Source: Cryobacterium cryoconiti
GTDB taxonomy: Bacteria > Actinomycetota > Actinomycetes > Actinomycetales > Microbacteriaceae
Reading direction: 5' to 3'
Length of the DNA stretch: 64,000 bases
Assembly (NCBI RefSeq): GCF_004403065.1
Contig: NZ_SOHA01000005.1
Coordinates: 497,296 to 561,295 of the forward strand
The translations under genes and the position numbers were made by a program. Shown piece by piece: positions 39,670 to 49,498 of the stretch. Each line of letters opens with the position of its first letter. Position 1 is the stretch's first letter. A model generated the notes under the pieces. That model ran no database searches, was not told the origin of the DNA, and worked only from the letters and a program-made list of their open reading frames with translations.

Positions 39670-40906
39670 ATTCGGGGTGCTCGTCCATCCACGCGAGCCA
39701 CTTCGCCACGGCGGCCTCATGCTCCTCGATGGTGGTGGAGAAGATCGTCTCACCGGTGTCCAGGTTCCACGATACGAAGTACAGCCAGCTGCCCTCGGCC
39801 GGGTTGACGGCGGCGTCGATCGCCACGTCGCCGGGGTTCGAGATCGGTCCCACGGGCAGCCCGGGGTGCACATAGGTGTTGTAGGCATTGGCGGCGTCGG
39901 CGCGTTCGGCATCCGTGGTGGTCACCCGGTCGGTGGCCCCGGTGCCGTAGGCGACGGTGGCGTCGGACTGCAGCAGTCCGCTCTCCCACCGGGCCGGGTC
40001 GAGCCGGTTCAGGAAGACCCGGGACACCTTGTAGAAGTCCTCGGTCAGTCCGGCCTCACGCTGGATGAGAGCCGCGAGCACGATGGTCTTCCAGCGGTCT
40101 GCCGGGGCGACGCCCGCGGCGTCGAGCGCCTCGAATTGCCGGTCCACGAGCATCCGGATGGCATCGGTGGCCGTGGTGTCCGCGGGGAACGTGTACGTCG
40201 CCGGGAACAGGAACCCCTCGAGCGTGGTGGCCTCGGCAGGCAGCCCGTACGGTGTCACGTCCGCGGCGGCGACCTTCAGGTCGGCGAGAGGGATGCTGGT
40301 TCCCTCGGTGATCAACTGCAGGATGGCCGTGGTCGTGGTGCCCTCGGGGATGACGACGGTCTGCTCGAGCTTGGTGTCCGCATCGAGCAGGGCGTCGAGG
40401 GCCGCGCGGGCGCTCATCTGCTCGGCCAACCGGTAGGCACCCGGCTGGAATACGGGTTCCGGGGACTCCTCGCGCAGCAGCTGGTAGAACGCGTCGTAGC
40501 TCTTCACGACGTCCTGGGCGACGAGAGTGTTCGCAATGTCTTGCCCGGTGTCGCCGTCATGGATCATCACCACGACCTCCGCATCGCCGGTGCCGTCGTA
40601 GTCGGCCGGCCCCTGCACCATGCCGATGACCGTGCCGATCGGCTCCTGCAGCAGGACGGCGGCGGCGCCGGCCAGGCCGATCAGAACCAGGAACACGATC
40701 AGGCAGCCCCAGGCGCCGCGGCGACTTTTCTTCTTCTTCCGGGCCGGTTCGGAATCCAGCAGGGCACGGCGGCTGGACCGGGTCCCCTCCTCCCGCGATT
40801 CGCGCAGGGCGCGGCGCGAGCTCGATGTGTCGACGGGACTCTCGGGATTCGCCGGGTCGGCCGGAACGTGCGGAGGTCCGGCGGGGCCGGCGGGAGGGAT
40901 CGTCAT
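39662..40906 (-). CDS. mltG: Endolytic murein transglycosylase MltG
   Basis: MltG cleaves nascent peptidoglycan strands near the membrane and may set glycan chain length. The 414-residue protein has a disordered cytoplasmic N-terminus, a lysine-rich stop signal (KKKKSRR), one membrane helix (66-86), a LysM-like segment and the YceG catalytic domain with the Glu in LAALIQREAGLTEDF and FLNRL. The family end motif reads NPGDVAIDAAVNPAEGSWLYFV. ATGA overlap with ruvX. Confidence 0.95.
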   Translation of the reverse strand: MTIPPAGPAGPPHVPADPANPESPVDTSSSRRALRESREEGTRSSRRALLDSEPARKKKKSRRGAWGCLIVFLVLIGLAGAAAVLLQEPIGTVIGMVQGPADYDGTGDAEVVVMIHDGDTGQDIANTLVAQDVVKSYDAFYQLLREESPEPVFQPGAYRLAEQMSARAALDALLDADTKLEQTVVIPEGTTTTAILQLITEGTSIPLADLKVAAADVTPYGLPAEATTLEGFLFPATYTFPADTTATDAIRMLVDRQFEALDAAGVAPADRWKTIVLAALIQREAGLTEDFYKVSRVFLNRLDPARWESGLLQSDATVAYGTGATDRVTTTDAERADAANAYNTYVHPGLPVGPISNPGDVAIDAAVNPAEGSWLYFVSWNLDTGETIFSTTIEEHEAAVAKWLAWMDEHPEYD

Positions 40907-41427
40907 CGTCGAGGGTGCCCTTCAGGTGGTGCGGCAGCCGGCGGTGCGGCGGCTGAAAGCGGTTCGGTCCCAGGATCAACGGCGACGCCGGCGGGCGCGC
41001 CCTGGGTGCGTTCGCTGTCGAGGGCATGCTGCAGGATGATCACCGCGGCAACCTGGTCGACCACGGTCTTCTGGGTCTTGGCCTTGCGCCCCGCGGCACG
41101 CAGAACAGACTGCGCCGCGACGGTGGAGAGGCGTTCGTCGACCAGGCGCACCGGCACGGCCAGGGTGCGGGCCAGAACCTCGGCGAAGCCCACGGCATCA
41201 TTGGTCGATGCCGTCCGGTTGCCCGACAGTGCCAGGGGCAGCCCCACGACGACCTCGATCGCGTCCAGCTCGGCCACCACTGCCACGATCCGGGCTACGT
41301 CCAGGGTGCCGGAGAGGTCACGGCTCACGGTCTCGACCGGGGTGGCCAGCATTCCGTGCGGGTCGCTGCGGGCCAGTCCGATCCGGGCTTTCCCGACGTC
41401 GACTCCGACCCGCACGCCATGACGCAT
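40903..41427 (-). CDS. ruvX: Holliday junction resolvase-like / 16S pre-rRNA nuclease (YqgF)
   Basis: YqgF-family proteins act in 16S rRNA 5'-end maturation and are related in fold to RuvC. The 174 residues contain RVGVDVGKARIGLARSD with the first catalytic Asp, EVVVGLPLALSG, VRLVDERLSTVAA and VVDQVAAVIILQ. The C-terminal 30 residues are Ala/Pro-rich. The alaS-ruvX-mltG-aroE order matches mycobacteria. Confidence 0.94.
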   Translation of the reverse strand: MRHGVRVGVDVGKARIGLARSDPHGMLATPVETVSRDLSGTLDVARIVAVVAELDAIEVVVGLPLALSGNRTASTNDAVGFAEVLARTLAVPVRLVDERLSTVAAQSVLRAAGRKAKTQKTVVDQVAAVIILQHALDSERTQGAPAGVAVDPGTEPLSAAAPPAAAPPEGHPRR

Positions 41428-41431
41428 GGGC

Positions 41432-44086
41432 TCAGCCTGCTACGGCTGATCGGACGGCCATGAGGGCCTTCGGAATGGCGGCCACGTCGGTGCCACCACC
41501 CTGCGCGAGGTCGTCTTTGCCGCCACCGCCACCGCCGAGGATGCCGGCGACCTGCTTGGCCAGGGACCCGGCGCGGTGTCCGGCTTCCCGTGCTGCGGGG
41601 TTGGTGGCCACGATGACCACGGGCTTGTCGGCGACGACTGCTGCCAGGGCCACGACGGCCGGCGCACCGCCGAGTTGGGTGCGCGTGGCCGTGACCAGCA
41701 TCCGCAGGTCGTCGGCGGAGCCCAGCGGGCCCACATTCTCAGCCACGACGCTGACGGAGCCCGCCATCGCGGCGGAGGAGACGAGGGCCGGCACCTTGTC
41801 GGTGAGCGCCCGGGCCTCGAACGCCGCAATCTTCTTCTCCGCGGCCTTGAGGTTCAGCACGAGCTCGTTGATGCGCTCGGGCAGCTGGTCCCTGGGCGTC
41901 TTCAGATTCGCGGTCAGCTGGGAGACGAGCGCGCGCTCCGCGGCCAGGTCGCGGAAAGCCTCGAGCCCCACCAGCGATTCGACCCGGCGATTCGTCGATC
42001 CGACGGAACCCTCGCTGACGAGGCTGATCATGCCGATCTCCGCACTGGATTCGACGTGGGTTCCCGCGCACAGTTCGCGCGACCAGGGACCGCCGATGTC
42101 TACCACACGCACGCGGTCGCCGTACTTCTCGCTGAAAAGGGCCATCGCGCCGAGGGCCTTGGCCTCGGCGAGAGGCAGCTCCCGGGTGACCACGGGCAGG
42201 TTGTCCCGGATGGCGTTGTTGGAGATCTCTTCGATTTCGCTGCGCGTCGCCGGGGACAGCGCCTGGTTCCAGGAGAAGTCGAGGCGGAAGAAGCCGGCTT
42301 TGTTGTACGAACCCGACTGGTGCGCGTTCGGGCCGAGCACCTGGCGCAGCGCCGCATGCAGCACGTGGGTGCCCGAGTGCGCCTGGCGGGCGCCGCGGCG
42401 CCAGTCCGGGTCGACGACGCTGGTGGCCGGGTCCCCGACGCCGACCTCTCCGGAGCGCACCTGTACCTTGTGGCTGATCAGTCCCTTGACGGGCTTCTGC
42501 ACGTCGAGGACCTCGAGCTCGTAGCCGGTGCCGACGATCAGCCCGGCGTCGGCTTCCTGTCCCCCGGATTCCGCATAGAGGGCCGTCTCGGCGAGGATGA
42601 CTTCGGCGATCTCGCCGGACACGGCACGGTCGACGGACAGTCCCTTGACGATGATGCCGAGCACGCATGATTCGGTCTGCAGGGCGTCATAACCGGTGAA
42701 GACCGTCTCCCCCGCCGCCCGGAAGGCGCTGTACACCGACAGGTCGGCGAGGTGCGTCTTCTTGGCCTTGGCGTCGGCCTTGGCCATGGCGCGCTGTTTG
42801 CTCATGAGAGTGTCGAAGGCTTCGCGGTTGACGCTGAGGCCGGCTTCCTCGGCCATTTCGAGGGTGATCTCGATCGGGAAACCATAGGTGTCGTGCAGGA
42901 GGAACGCGGTGTCCCCCGGCAGCACGGCCTTATCGGCCTTCTTCGTCTTCGCCACGGCAAGGTCGAGCACGGCGCTGCCGCTGGCGAGGGTGCGCAGGAA
43001 GGTTTCCTCTTCGGCATACGCTGCCTGGCTGATCCGGGCGTAGTCGGCTTTGACCTCGGGGTACGCGCCCGCCATGGCATCGCGCGAGGCCGGGAACAGC
43101 TCGGGGAAGGTCGCGGCGTCGACGCCGAGGAGGCGCATGGCGCGCACGCTGCGGCGCATCAGGCGACGCAGGATGTATCCGCGGCCCTCATTGGACGGCA
43201 TGACTCCGTCACTCATCAGCATCAGGGACGACCGCACGTGGTCGGCGACGATGCGCATCCGTACGTCGTCGTCGTGCACCGCACCATAGCGGCGGCCGGA
43301 CAGTTCCGCGGCCCGGTCGAGGACCGGGCGCACCTGGTCGATTTCGTACATGTTCTGCACGCCCTGCTTGAGGAAGGCGACGCGTTCGAGCCCCATGCCC
43401 GTGTCGATGTTCTTCTTGGGCAGATCGCCGAGGATGACGAAGTCGTTCTTGCTGGTGCCCTCGCCGCGGAGGTACTGCATGAACACCAGGTTCCAGATTT
43501 CGACGTAGCGGTCGTCGTCGGTGGCCGGGCCGCCGTCGATGCCGTACTCGGGACCACGGTCGAAGAAGATCTCCGAGCAGGGGCCGGCGGGGCCGGGCTG
43601 CCCGGTAGACCAGTAGTTCGTGTCCATGCCCAGACGCTGGATGCGGTGCTCGGGCAGGCCGAGGGCGCGCCAGTAGCGGAACGCTTCGTCGTCGTCTTCG
43701 TAGACGGTCACCCAGAGGTCCTTCTCGGCGAAGCCGTAGCCGCCGTCCGCCTCGGAGCTGGTGAGCAGCTCCCACGCGTATCCGATCGCTTCTTCCTTGA
43801 AGTAGTCGCCGAACGAGAAGTTGCCGTTCATCTGGAAGAAGGTGCCGTGGCGCGGTGTTTTGCCGACCTCTTCGATGTCGTTGGTGCGGATGCATTTCTG
43901 CACACTGGTCGCACGCGGGTACGGCGCCGGCACCAGACCGGTCAGGTAGGGCACGAACGGAACCATGCCGGCCACCGTGAAGAGGAGTGTGGGGTCGTCG
44001 CTGACCAGCGAAGCGGACGGGACGACAGTGTGTCCACGATCGGCAAAGAAGTCGAGCCAGCGCCCGCGAATTTCAGCAGTCTGCAT
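41432..44086 (-). CDS. alaS: Alanyl-tRNA synthetase
   Basis: AlaS charges tRNA-Ala and edits mischarged tRNA. The 884-residue protein is full length: class II catalytic domain at the N-terminus (MQTAEIRGRWLDFFADRGH, GMGLERVA), tRNA-binding middle, editing domain with zinc ligands HSGTHVLH and CAGTH, and the C-terminal Gly-rich C-Ala domain (GGGGGGKDDLAQGG). The ATG is at 44086. The 4-nt gap to ruvX suggests cotranscription. No T-box leader is seen in the short upstream gap. Confidence 0.98.
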   Translation of the reverse strand: MQTAEIRGRWLDFFADRGHTVVPSASLVSDDPTLLFTVAGMVPFVPYLTGLVPAPYPRATSVQKCIRTNDIEEVGKTPRHGTFFQMNGNFSFGDYFKEEAIGYAWELLTSSEADGGYGFAEKDLWVTVYEDDDEAFRYWRALGLPEHRIQRLGMDTNYWSTGQPGPAGPCSEIFFDRGPEYGIDGGPATDDDRYVEIWNLVFMQYLRGEGTSKNDFVILGDLPKKNIDTGMGLERVAFLKQGVQNMYEIDQVRPVLDRAAELSGRRYGAVHDDDVRMRIVADHVRSSLMLMSDGVMPSNEGRGYILRRLMRRSVRAMRLLGVDAATFPELFPASRDAMAGAYPEVKADYARISQAAYAEEETFLRTLASGSAVLDLAVAKTKKADKAVLPGDTAFLLHDTYGFPIEITLEMAEEAGLSVNREAFDTLMSKQRAMAKADAKAKKTHLADLSVYSAFRAAGETVFTGYDALQTESCVLGIIVKGLSVDRAVSGEIAEVILAETALYAESGGQEADAGLIVGTGYELEVLDVQKPVKGLISHKVQVRSGEVGVGDPATSVVDPDWRRGARQAHSGTHVLHAALRQVLGPNAHQSGSYNKAGFFRLDFSWNQALSPATRSEIEEISNNAIRDNLPVVTRELPLAEAKALGAMALFSEKYGDRVRVVDIGGPWSRELCAGTHVESSAEIGMISLVSEGSVGSTNRRVESLVGLEAFRDLAAERALVSQLTANLKTPRDQLPERINELVLNLKAAEKKIAAFEARALTDKVPALVSSAAMAGSVSVVAENVGPLGSADDLRMLVTATRTQLGGAPAVVALAAVVADKPVVIVATNPAAREAGHRAGSLAKQVAGILGGGGGGKDDLAQGGGTDVAAIPKALMAVRSAVAG

Positions 44087-44129
44087 TAGTTCCGTAGTTC
44101 GTTGAAGCGAAAAATGAGAGGGGTGTTGC

Positions 44130-44360
44130 TTATTTGGTGAGGGTGTCGATCACGTCTTCGGTGTTCGATGCCGCGTCGCCGATGGCGTCCCTCAGTTCGG
44201 CTTCGCGCTTCCGGTAGCCGTCCGAGATGGCCTCACCGAATTCGCGCGCCTTGGTGTCGAGATCGGCGAAGAACTGCTTGCCTTGACGCGTCTTGCCGGC
44301 CTCACGGGCGACGAGAAGCCCGGTGGTCAGACCGACGACAAACCAGATGAAACTCTTCAT
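44130..44360 (-). CDS. Small membrane-anchored protein, YtxH-like
   Basis: The 76-residue protein begins MKSFIWFVVGLTTGLLVARE, a single hydrophobic segment, and continues as a charged helix-rich tail (LDTKAREFGEAISDGYRKREAELRD written in part). It is similar in design to YtxH/DUF948-associated proteins, but no function is known. It lies between DUF948 and alaS, all on the same strand, a pairing also seen in other actinobacteria. Confidence 0.7.
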   Translation of the reverse strand: MKSFIWFVVGLTTGLLVAREAGKTRQGKQFFADLDTKAREFGEAISDGYRKREAELRDAIGDAASNTEDVIDTLTK

Positions 44361-44493
44361 GACAATGCTCCCTGACTACGTGTGGAGACCCTGATAGGTG
44401 GTGAAACTGGTGGCTCACGGCGGCCCGAGTGTCTCGAACGACCACCTGACCGGTGAATCCCAGACTCGACCGGCCCCTTGCCAGAGTAGCCGA

Positions 44494-44868
44494 CTAGCTG
44501 CGCCGCCGACGGGTGCCGCCGCCGCGGACAGAGCCGAGGGCCGCCCGAACGCCGGCGGAGAAGCCGGCCAACTTGACCAGCGGGCCGCCGACCGTCGCCG
44601 CGACGAGCGCCACCAGTGCGGACACGTTACCGGTGACATCCGCCACATTCGACGTGATGGTGTCGACCCGGGCCAGCTGGGCGTTGGTCTCCTGGATGGT
44701 TTTCGTGGATTCCTCGAGCAGTGGGGTCACGGTGTGCGTCAGGTCACGGATGGACCGGGTCGTTTCGTCGAAGACCCGACCGATCTTGAACAGGGGCACC
44801 GCCAGGGCCAGGACCAGGACCAGGAATCCGCCCGCGAACGCGAGACCGACGATATCTCCACCTGACAT
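44494..44868 (-). CDS. DUF948 membrane protein
   Basis: This 124-residue protein has one N-terminal membrane helix (about 7-28) followed by a helical region with IGRVFDETTRSIRDLTHTVTPLLEESTKTI, typical of DUF948 proteins of unknown role. A basic tail (GGGTRRRRS) ends the protein. The ATG at 44868 is chosen from family pattern; an ATG five codons upstream at 44883 is also possible. Written motifs are shortened from the visible helix. Confidence 0.78.
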   Translation of the reverse strand: MSGGDIVGLAFAGGFLVLVLALAVPLFKIGRVFDETTRSIRDLTHTVTPLLEESTKTIQETNAQLARVDTITSNVADVTGNVSALVALVAATVGGPLVKLAGFSAGVRAALGSVRGGGTRRRRS

Positions 44869-44920
44869 TGACCAACCATCCATTCCAGATTCGGCATACG
44901 AGAGCCGGGTGCATACGCAA

Positions 44921-44951
44921 AGAGCGGACCACCCCACGGGTGATCCGCTCT
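44921..44951 (-). terminator. Hairpin downstream of rpsD
   Basis: Arms of 14 nt (AGAGCGGACCACCC and GGGTGATCCGCTCT, one mismatch) surround a 3-nt loop. It lies 50 nt after the rpsD stop on the minus strand, followed by CTCTTTGC, so it probably acts as the rpsD terminator despite a weak T run. Confidence 0.65.
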
Positions 44952-45001
44952 CCAGCGTAGTTCAGTTGCAACGCCTGACGGCGGAGCGGGTGAAAAGGAA
45001 C

Positions 45002-45631
45002 CTAGCGGGCCGCGTAGTACTCGACGACGAGCTGGACTTCACAGGTCACGGGGACTTCGATGCGCTTCGGGCGGCGCACGAGGCGGGCCTGCAGCTTGTC
45101 GATCTCGACCTCGAGGTAGGGCGGGAGCTTCGGCAGAACGTCGACGTGACCGCCGGCAGCTGCAACCTGGAACGGCTCCATGGCCTCGCTCTTGGGCTTG
45201 ACGTGGATGAGCTGGCCCGGCTTCACACGGAAGGAGGGACGGTCAACCAGCTGGCCATCGATCAGGATGTGACGGTGCACGATCATCTGACGGGCCTGGG
45301 CCGTGGTGCGGGCGATGGCGGAACGCACGAGAAGAGCGTCGAGACGGGTCTCGAGGATCTCGACGAGGTTCTCACCGGTCAGTCCCTGAGCGCGGCGAGC
45401 TTCCTCGAATGCGATCTTGAGCTGAGCTTCGCGGATGCCGTACTGGGCGCGTAAGCGCTGCTTTTCGCGGAGGCGAACGGCGTAGTCGGAGTCGGTCTTG
45501 CGCTTGGTGCGACCGTGCTCGCCCGGTGCGTAAGGACGCTTCTCCAGGTAGCGAGCGGCCTTCGGGGTCAGGGCGATGCCCAGGGCCCGCGAGAGGCGGG
45601 TCTTACTGCGGGTACGTGACTTGGTAGACAC
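45002..45631 (-). CDS. rpsD: 30S ribosomal protein S4
   Basis: S4 binds 16S rRNA early in small-subunit assembly. The 209-residue protein has the S4 domain with RLDALLVRSAIA and QMIVHRHILIDGQ. It lacks the CxxC zinc motif near the N-terminus, so it is the zinc-free (C-) type. The GTG at 45631 follows AAAGGA; the frame extends upstream without S4 sequence. Here rpsD is alone rather than in the alpha operon. The 230-bp upstream gap may hold its promoter and leader; I recognise no motif there. Confidence 0.96.
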   Translation of the reverse strand: MSTKSRTRSKTRLSRALGIALTPKAARYLEKRPYAPGEHGRTKRKTDSDYAVRLREKQRLRAQYGIREAQLKIAFEEARRAQGLTGENLVEILETRLDALLVRSAIARTTAQARQMIVHRHILIDGQLVDRPSFRVKPGQLIHVKPKSEAMEPFQVAAAGGHVDVLPKLPPYLEVEIDKLQARLVRRPKRIEVPVTCEVQLVVEYYAAR

Positions 45632-45861
45632 GGTGTCCTTTCGATGGAACTGCAAACAAGGGGAAACCAGGGCGTGCTCCTGGGGCGCGAGCCAGCAGGG
45701 CTGACTGGGCACAGGCACAGCGTCATGGGAGTTCAGAGGGGTGGTGCCACGGGTTGCCCGGCTACAGAGCGAAACCCATCCAAACCGGAATCGGACGCAG
45801 CCGCATGCCAATTCCAGTTGTAGGCAGCCTTCAGGTTAGCACAGCGGCACGCTCGGCCGGC

Positions 45862-47202
45862 CTACCGGGCCCGGATGATCTTGCGCAACTTGGCGAGTCG
45901 GGCGGACACCTCACGCTCATGGCCGTGCTCCGTGGGTGCGTAGTACCGCACGTCGGTGAGCTCGTCCGGCGGGTACTGCTGCGCGAGCACGCCGAGTGCG
46001 TCGTCGTGGGGGTATTTGTAGCCCCGGCCATGCCCGAGACGCTTGGCGCCCGGGTAGTGCGCGTCCCGCAGCGGCTTCGGAACCCGACCGGTCTTACCGG
46101 CGCGCACGTCGGCGATCGCCGCGTCCAGCGCCACATAGGCCGCGTTGGACTTGGGTGCCGTCGCCAGGTGCACGACCGCCTGGGCCAGCGGAATGCGCCC
46201 TTCCGGCATGCCGATGTACGCCACGGCATCCGCGGCGGCGATGGCGATCAGCAGCGCCTGGGGGTCCGCCATGCCGATGTCCTCCGACGCCAGCACGATG
46301 ATGCGACGGCAGATGAACCGGGGGTCTTCACCGGCCTCGATCATGCGCGCAAGGTAGTGCAGTGAGGCGTCCACGTCTGAGCCGCGAACGGATTTGATGA
46401 ACGCGCTGATGACGTCGTAGTGCTCGTCGCCGTTGCGGTCGTAGCGCAGCAGGGCGCGGTCGACGGCGAGCGAGACGATCTCGGTCGTGATGACCGGCTG
46501 CGTGCCGGCGTCCGGCGGGGTGGAGGACGCCGCCGCCACCGAACCTGCCTCCAGCGCGGTCAGGGCACGCCGAGCATCGCCCGAGGCGAGCCGGATGATG
46601 GCCGCTCGAGCCTCGGGGTCGAGCCGGAACCGGTCAGCGAGACCCCGCGGGTCGATGACGGCGCGGTCGACCACAACCCCGAGATCCTCGTCGCTCAGCG
46701 TCTCGAGGGTCAGGAGCAGAGAGCGGGACAGCAGCGGGGAGATGACGGAGAAGGAAGGGTTCTCGGTCGTCGCGGCCACGAGGATGATGACCCCGTTCTC
46801 CACCCCGGGAAGAAGGGCATCCTGCTGGGCTTTGCTGAATCGGTGGATCTCGTCGAGGAAGAGCACCGTGGACAGGCCGTAGAGGTCGCGGCTGGTGCGT
46901 GCCTCCTCCATCACCTGGCGCACGTCGCGCACACCGGCGGACACGGCCGACAGCTCGACGAAACGGCGCCCTGAACTGTGGGCGATGGCCTGGGCCAGAG
47001 TGGTCTTGCCTGTGCCGGGCGGTCCCCACAGGATGACCGAGACAGCACCCTGCTCCCCCGTCTTGTCACTGGCCAGGCTGACCAGGGGCGACCCGGGGGT
47101 GAGCAGATGCTTCTGGCCGGCGACCTCGTCAAGGCTCGTCGGGCGCATCCGCACGGCCAGGGGTGTGGCGCCGCTGCGGAGTCCCGGTTGTGAATCCACC
47201 AT
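45862..47202 (-). CDS. rarA: Replication-associated recombination ATPase RarA/MgsA
   Basis: RarA is an AAA+ clamp-loader-like ATPase that acts at stalled forks. The 446 residues have Walker [10 protein letters not shown] (60-68), Walker [20 protein letters not shown], sensor-1 AATTENPSF and C-terminal tetramerisation region [20 protein letters not shown]. The ATG at 47202 comes only about 7 nt after a TACGCT -10-like box, so a leaderless transcript is possible. Confidence 0.95.
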   Translation of the reverse strand: MVDSQPGLRSGATPLAVRMRPTSLDEVAGQKHLLTPGSPLVSLASDKTGEQGAVSVILWGPPGTGKTTLAQAIAHSSGRRFVELSAVSAGVRDVRQVMEEARTSRDLYGLSTVLFLDEIHRFSKAQQDALLPGVENGVIILVAATTENPSFSVISPLLSRSLLLTLETLSDEDLGVVVDRAVIDPRGLADRFRLDPEARAAIIRLASGDARRALTALEAGSVAAASSTPPDAGTQPVITTEIVSLAVDRALLRYDRNGDEHYDVISAFIKSVRGSDVDASLHYLARMIEAGEDPRFICRRIIVLASEDIGMADPQALLIAIAAADAVAYIGMPEGRIPLAQAVVHLATAPKSNAAYVALDAAIADVRAGKTGRVPKPLRDAHYPGAKRLGHGRGYKYPHDDALGVLAQQYPPDELTDVRYYAPTEHGHEREVSARLAKLRKIIRAR

Positions 47203-47206
47203 GGGT

Positions 47207-47215
47207 CCAGCGTAG
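47207..47215 (-). promoter_or_regulatory. Candidate -10 box of rarA (TACGCT), leaderless transcript possible
   Basis: The minus strand reads CTACGCTGGACC immediately before the rarA ATG. A start site 6-7 nt downstream of TACGCT would fall at the initiation codon. No clear Shine-Dalgarno sequence is present, which fits leaderless translation. Confidence 0.4.
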
Positions 47216-47373
47216 TTTGTGCCGGTGACCGGGCCGATCCCCGACCGATTCGGTGCAGGGAGTGTTTTGCCCGGGTAGGCCGGGTTGCGTAGAGTTCAAC
47301 GAGGTTCGGGCGTTGCCGCCCGGCCATTCCTGCTCGATCTGGCCTCCACTGAAGGCCGCCTGGAGGCTACGAC

Positions 47374-48174
47374 GTGGTACCGAACAAGAAGCAAGATCGT
47401 GAAGCCCGTGAAGCGCGCGTTCGAGTGCGCGCATTCCAGGCCCGTCGGACGGTGAACGAACACCAGGTGAAGCGGCGCACACGGGACAACGTCATCGCCG
47501 GAGTCGCCGGGGTTGCCGTCGTGGCCCTGGCCGTCGGGGCCCAGATCCTGTTCTTCTCCGCCGGCCCCGGCAGCACGGCTCCCTCGACCGCGGCCTCGGC
47601 CACGCCCAGCGCTTCGGCGGACCCGTCCGAGAATGCCAACACGGGCGACGTGCCCCCCAGTTCCCTCGCCGAGGACCGCACCTGGAGCGGCACGCTGGCT
47701 CTCAATGACATCCCGCTCGGGATCGAACTCGACGGCGCCCTGGCCCCGCAGGCCGTGTCGTCGACGATCGACTTGATCAACACCGGTTTCTACCAGGATG
47801 TGACCTGTCACCGGCTGACCGACGGCGGCTTCTTCGTGCTGCAGTGCGGCGACCCGGAGGGTACCGGTTCCGGTGGGCCCGGTTACAGCTACGGGCCGAT
47901 CGAGAACGCCCCCGCCGACAACGTGTACCCGGCCGGCACGCTGGCCATGGCCCGCCAGGGCGGCAACGCGTACAGCATGGGCAGCCAGTTCTTCATCGTG
48001 TACGACGACACGACCATCCCGGCGGACGCGGTGGGCGGCTACACGGTCCTCGGCAAGGTCACGAGCGGGCTGGACGAAATCAAGGCCCAGATCACGGATG
48101 CCGGCGTCGCCGACGGCTCTGCGGACGGCGCCCCCGCGGTGCCGACGAGCATCACTGAGGTATCAGTTCAGTAG
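47374..48174 (+). CDS. Membrane-anchored cyclophilin-type peptidyl-prolyl isomerase
   Basis: The 266-residue protein likely assists folding of exported proteins. A basic cytoplasmic N-terminus (1-38) is followed by one membrane helix (40-62), a Ser/Thr/Ala-rich linker and a cyclophilin domain from about 100 containing CHRLTDGGFFVLQCGDP and GSQFFIVY, with the catalytic Arg in HRL. The GTG start at 47374 has GGAGG 7 nt upstream. It is divergent from rarA and precedes the DUF349 gene on the same strand, as in mycobacteria near rel. Confidence 0.9.
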   Translation: MVPNKKQDREAREARVRVRAFQARRTVNEHQVKRRTRDNVIAGVAGVAVVALAVGAQILFFSAGPGSTAPSTAASATPSASADPSENANTGDVPPSSLAEDRTWSGTLALNDIPLGIELDGALAPQAVSSTIDLINTGFYQDVTCHRLTDGGFFVLQCGDPEGTGSGGPGYSYGPIENAPADNVYPAGTLAMARQGGNAYSMGSQFFIVYDDTTIPADAVGGYTVLGKVTSGLDEIKAQITDAGVADGSADGAPAVPTSITEVSVQ

Positions 48175-48265
48175 AACAGACAAACAGCGGTCAGGCTTGC
48201 AATAAGCTTGGTTCTGTATTGGCTCATCCGTGGGCACACACAACGACATCATTAAGGTGAGGCTC

Positions 48266-49498
48266 TTGACTACGACAGATCAGCAACCATGGGGTCGCGT
48301 AGACGAAACCGGCACGGTTTACGTGCGCGAAGCATCAGGCGAACGCGCCGTCGGTCAGTATCCCGACGCGACGCCGGAGGAGGCACTGGCCTACTTCGAA
48401 CGTAAATACGTCGAGCTCAACGGCCAGGTCACGCTCCTCGAACAGCGCGCCAAGGGTGGAGCTCCCGCCGCCGACATCGCGAAATCCGTCAAACACCTGA
48501 CGGAGACCGTGGCGACCGCCAACGCGGTCGGCAACCTGGCAGCGCTGGCCGCTCGCCTGGGCGCCCTCGGCGGTGCCGTCACCGAGCTCACCGAGCAGCA
48601 GGGCGCCGAAGCGAAGGCAGCGGCCACCGCGGCCATCGCCGAGCGGGCCGCGATCGTCGCCGAGGCCGAGGCTCTCGCCGCCGAAGATCCGGCCAAGACG
48701 CAGTGGAAGCAGACCAGCGCTGCTCTCGAGGCTCTCTTCGCCAAGTGGCAGGCCCACCAGCACGACGCTCCGCGCATCCCCAAGGGTGAGGCCAATGACC
48801 TGTGGAAGCGTTTCCGTGCCGCCCGCACCACGATCGAGCAGAACCGCAAGGCGTTCTTCGCTGAGCTGGACAGTGCTCACAAAGACGTTCGCAACCGCAA
48901 GCAGCACCTGATCGAGCAGGCCGAAGCGCTCGCGCCCAAGGGTGCCGACGGCATCCCGGCCTACCGCAACCTTCTCGACGAGTGGAAGCTCGCCGGCCGT
49001 AGCGGCAAGAAGCAGGACGACGCCATGTGGGCCAAGTTCAAGGCTGCCGGCGACGTGCTCTACTCGGTGAAGTCCGAGATCGATGCGCAGGACGACGAGG
49101 AGTTCGCGGGCAACCTGACGCTCAAGCTCGAACTGCTCACCGAGGCGGAACTGCTGCTGAACGAGACGGACCGGGCGAAGGCGCGCACCGCGCTGAGCTC
49201 GATCCAGCGTCGCTGGGATGCCATCGGCAAGGTTCCCCGCGACTCGGTCAAATCCGTCGAGGACCGCATGCGCAAGGTGGAAGCCGCCGTGCGCAAGCTC
49301 GACGACGACCACTGGAAGCGCAACAACCCGGAGACCAAGGCTCGCGCTGAGGGTATGGCCGGCCAGCTGCACGACGCCATCACCAAGCTCGAGGCCGAAC
49401 TGGCCACCGCGCAGGCCGGTGGCGACGCCGCGGCCATCGCCGCCGCCACCGAGGCCCTCGAGACCCGGAAGGCGTGGCTGAAGGCCATCGGCCAGTAG
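48266..49498 (+). CDS. DUF349 coiled-coil protein
   Basis: This approximately 410-residue protein begins with a short folded segment (QQPWGRVDETGTVYVRE) and then contains several DUF349 repeats, helical stretches with WK and FW spacing such as AKTQWKQTSAALEALFAKW and DDAMWAKFKAAGDVL. The Ala/Glu/Lys-rich helices suggest long coiled coils. Function is unknown. The TTG at 48266 fits the spacing from AAGGTGAGG and the family N-terminus; a GTG at 48230 or 48257 is possible. A strong hairpin follows the gene. Confidence 0.82.
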   Translation: MTTTDQQPWGRVDETGTVYVREASGERAVGQYPDATPEEALAYFERKYVELNGQVTLLEQRAKGGAPAADIAKSVKHLTETVATANAVGNLAALAARLGALGGAVTELTEQQGAEAKAAATAAIAERAAIVAEAEALAAEDPAKTQWKQTSAALEALFAKWQAHQHDAPRIPKGEANDLWKRFRAARTTIEQNRKAFFAELDSAHKDVRNRKQHLIEQAEALAPKGADGIPAYRNLLDEWKLAGRSGKKQDDAMWAKFKAAGDVLYSVKSEIDAQDDEEFAGNLTLKLELLTEAELLLNETDRAKARTALSSIQRRWDAIGKVPRDSVKSVEDRMRKVEAAVRKLDDDHWKRNNPETKARAEGMAGQLHDAITKLEAELATAQAGGDAAAIAAATEALETRKAWLKAIGQ

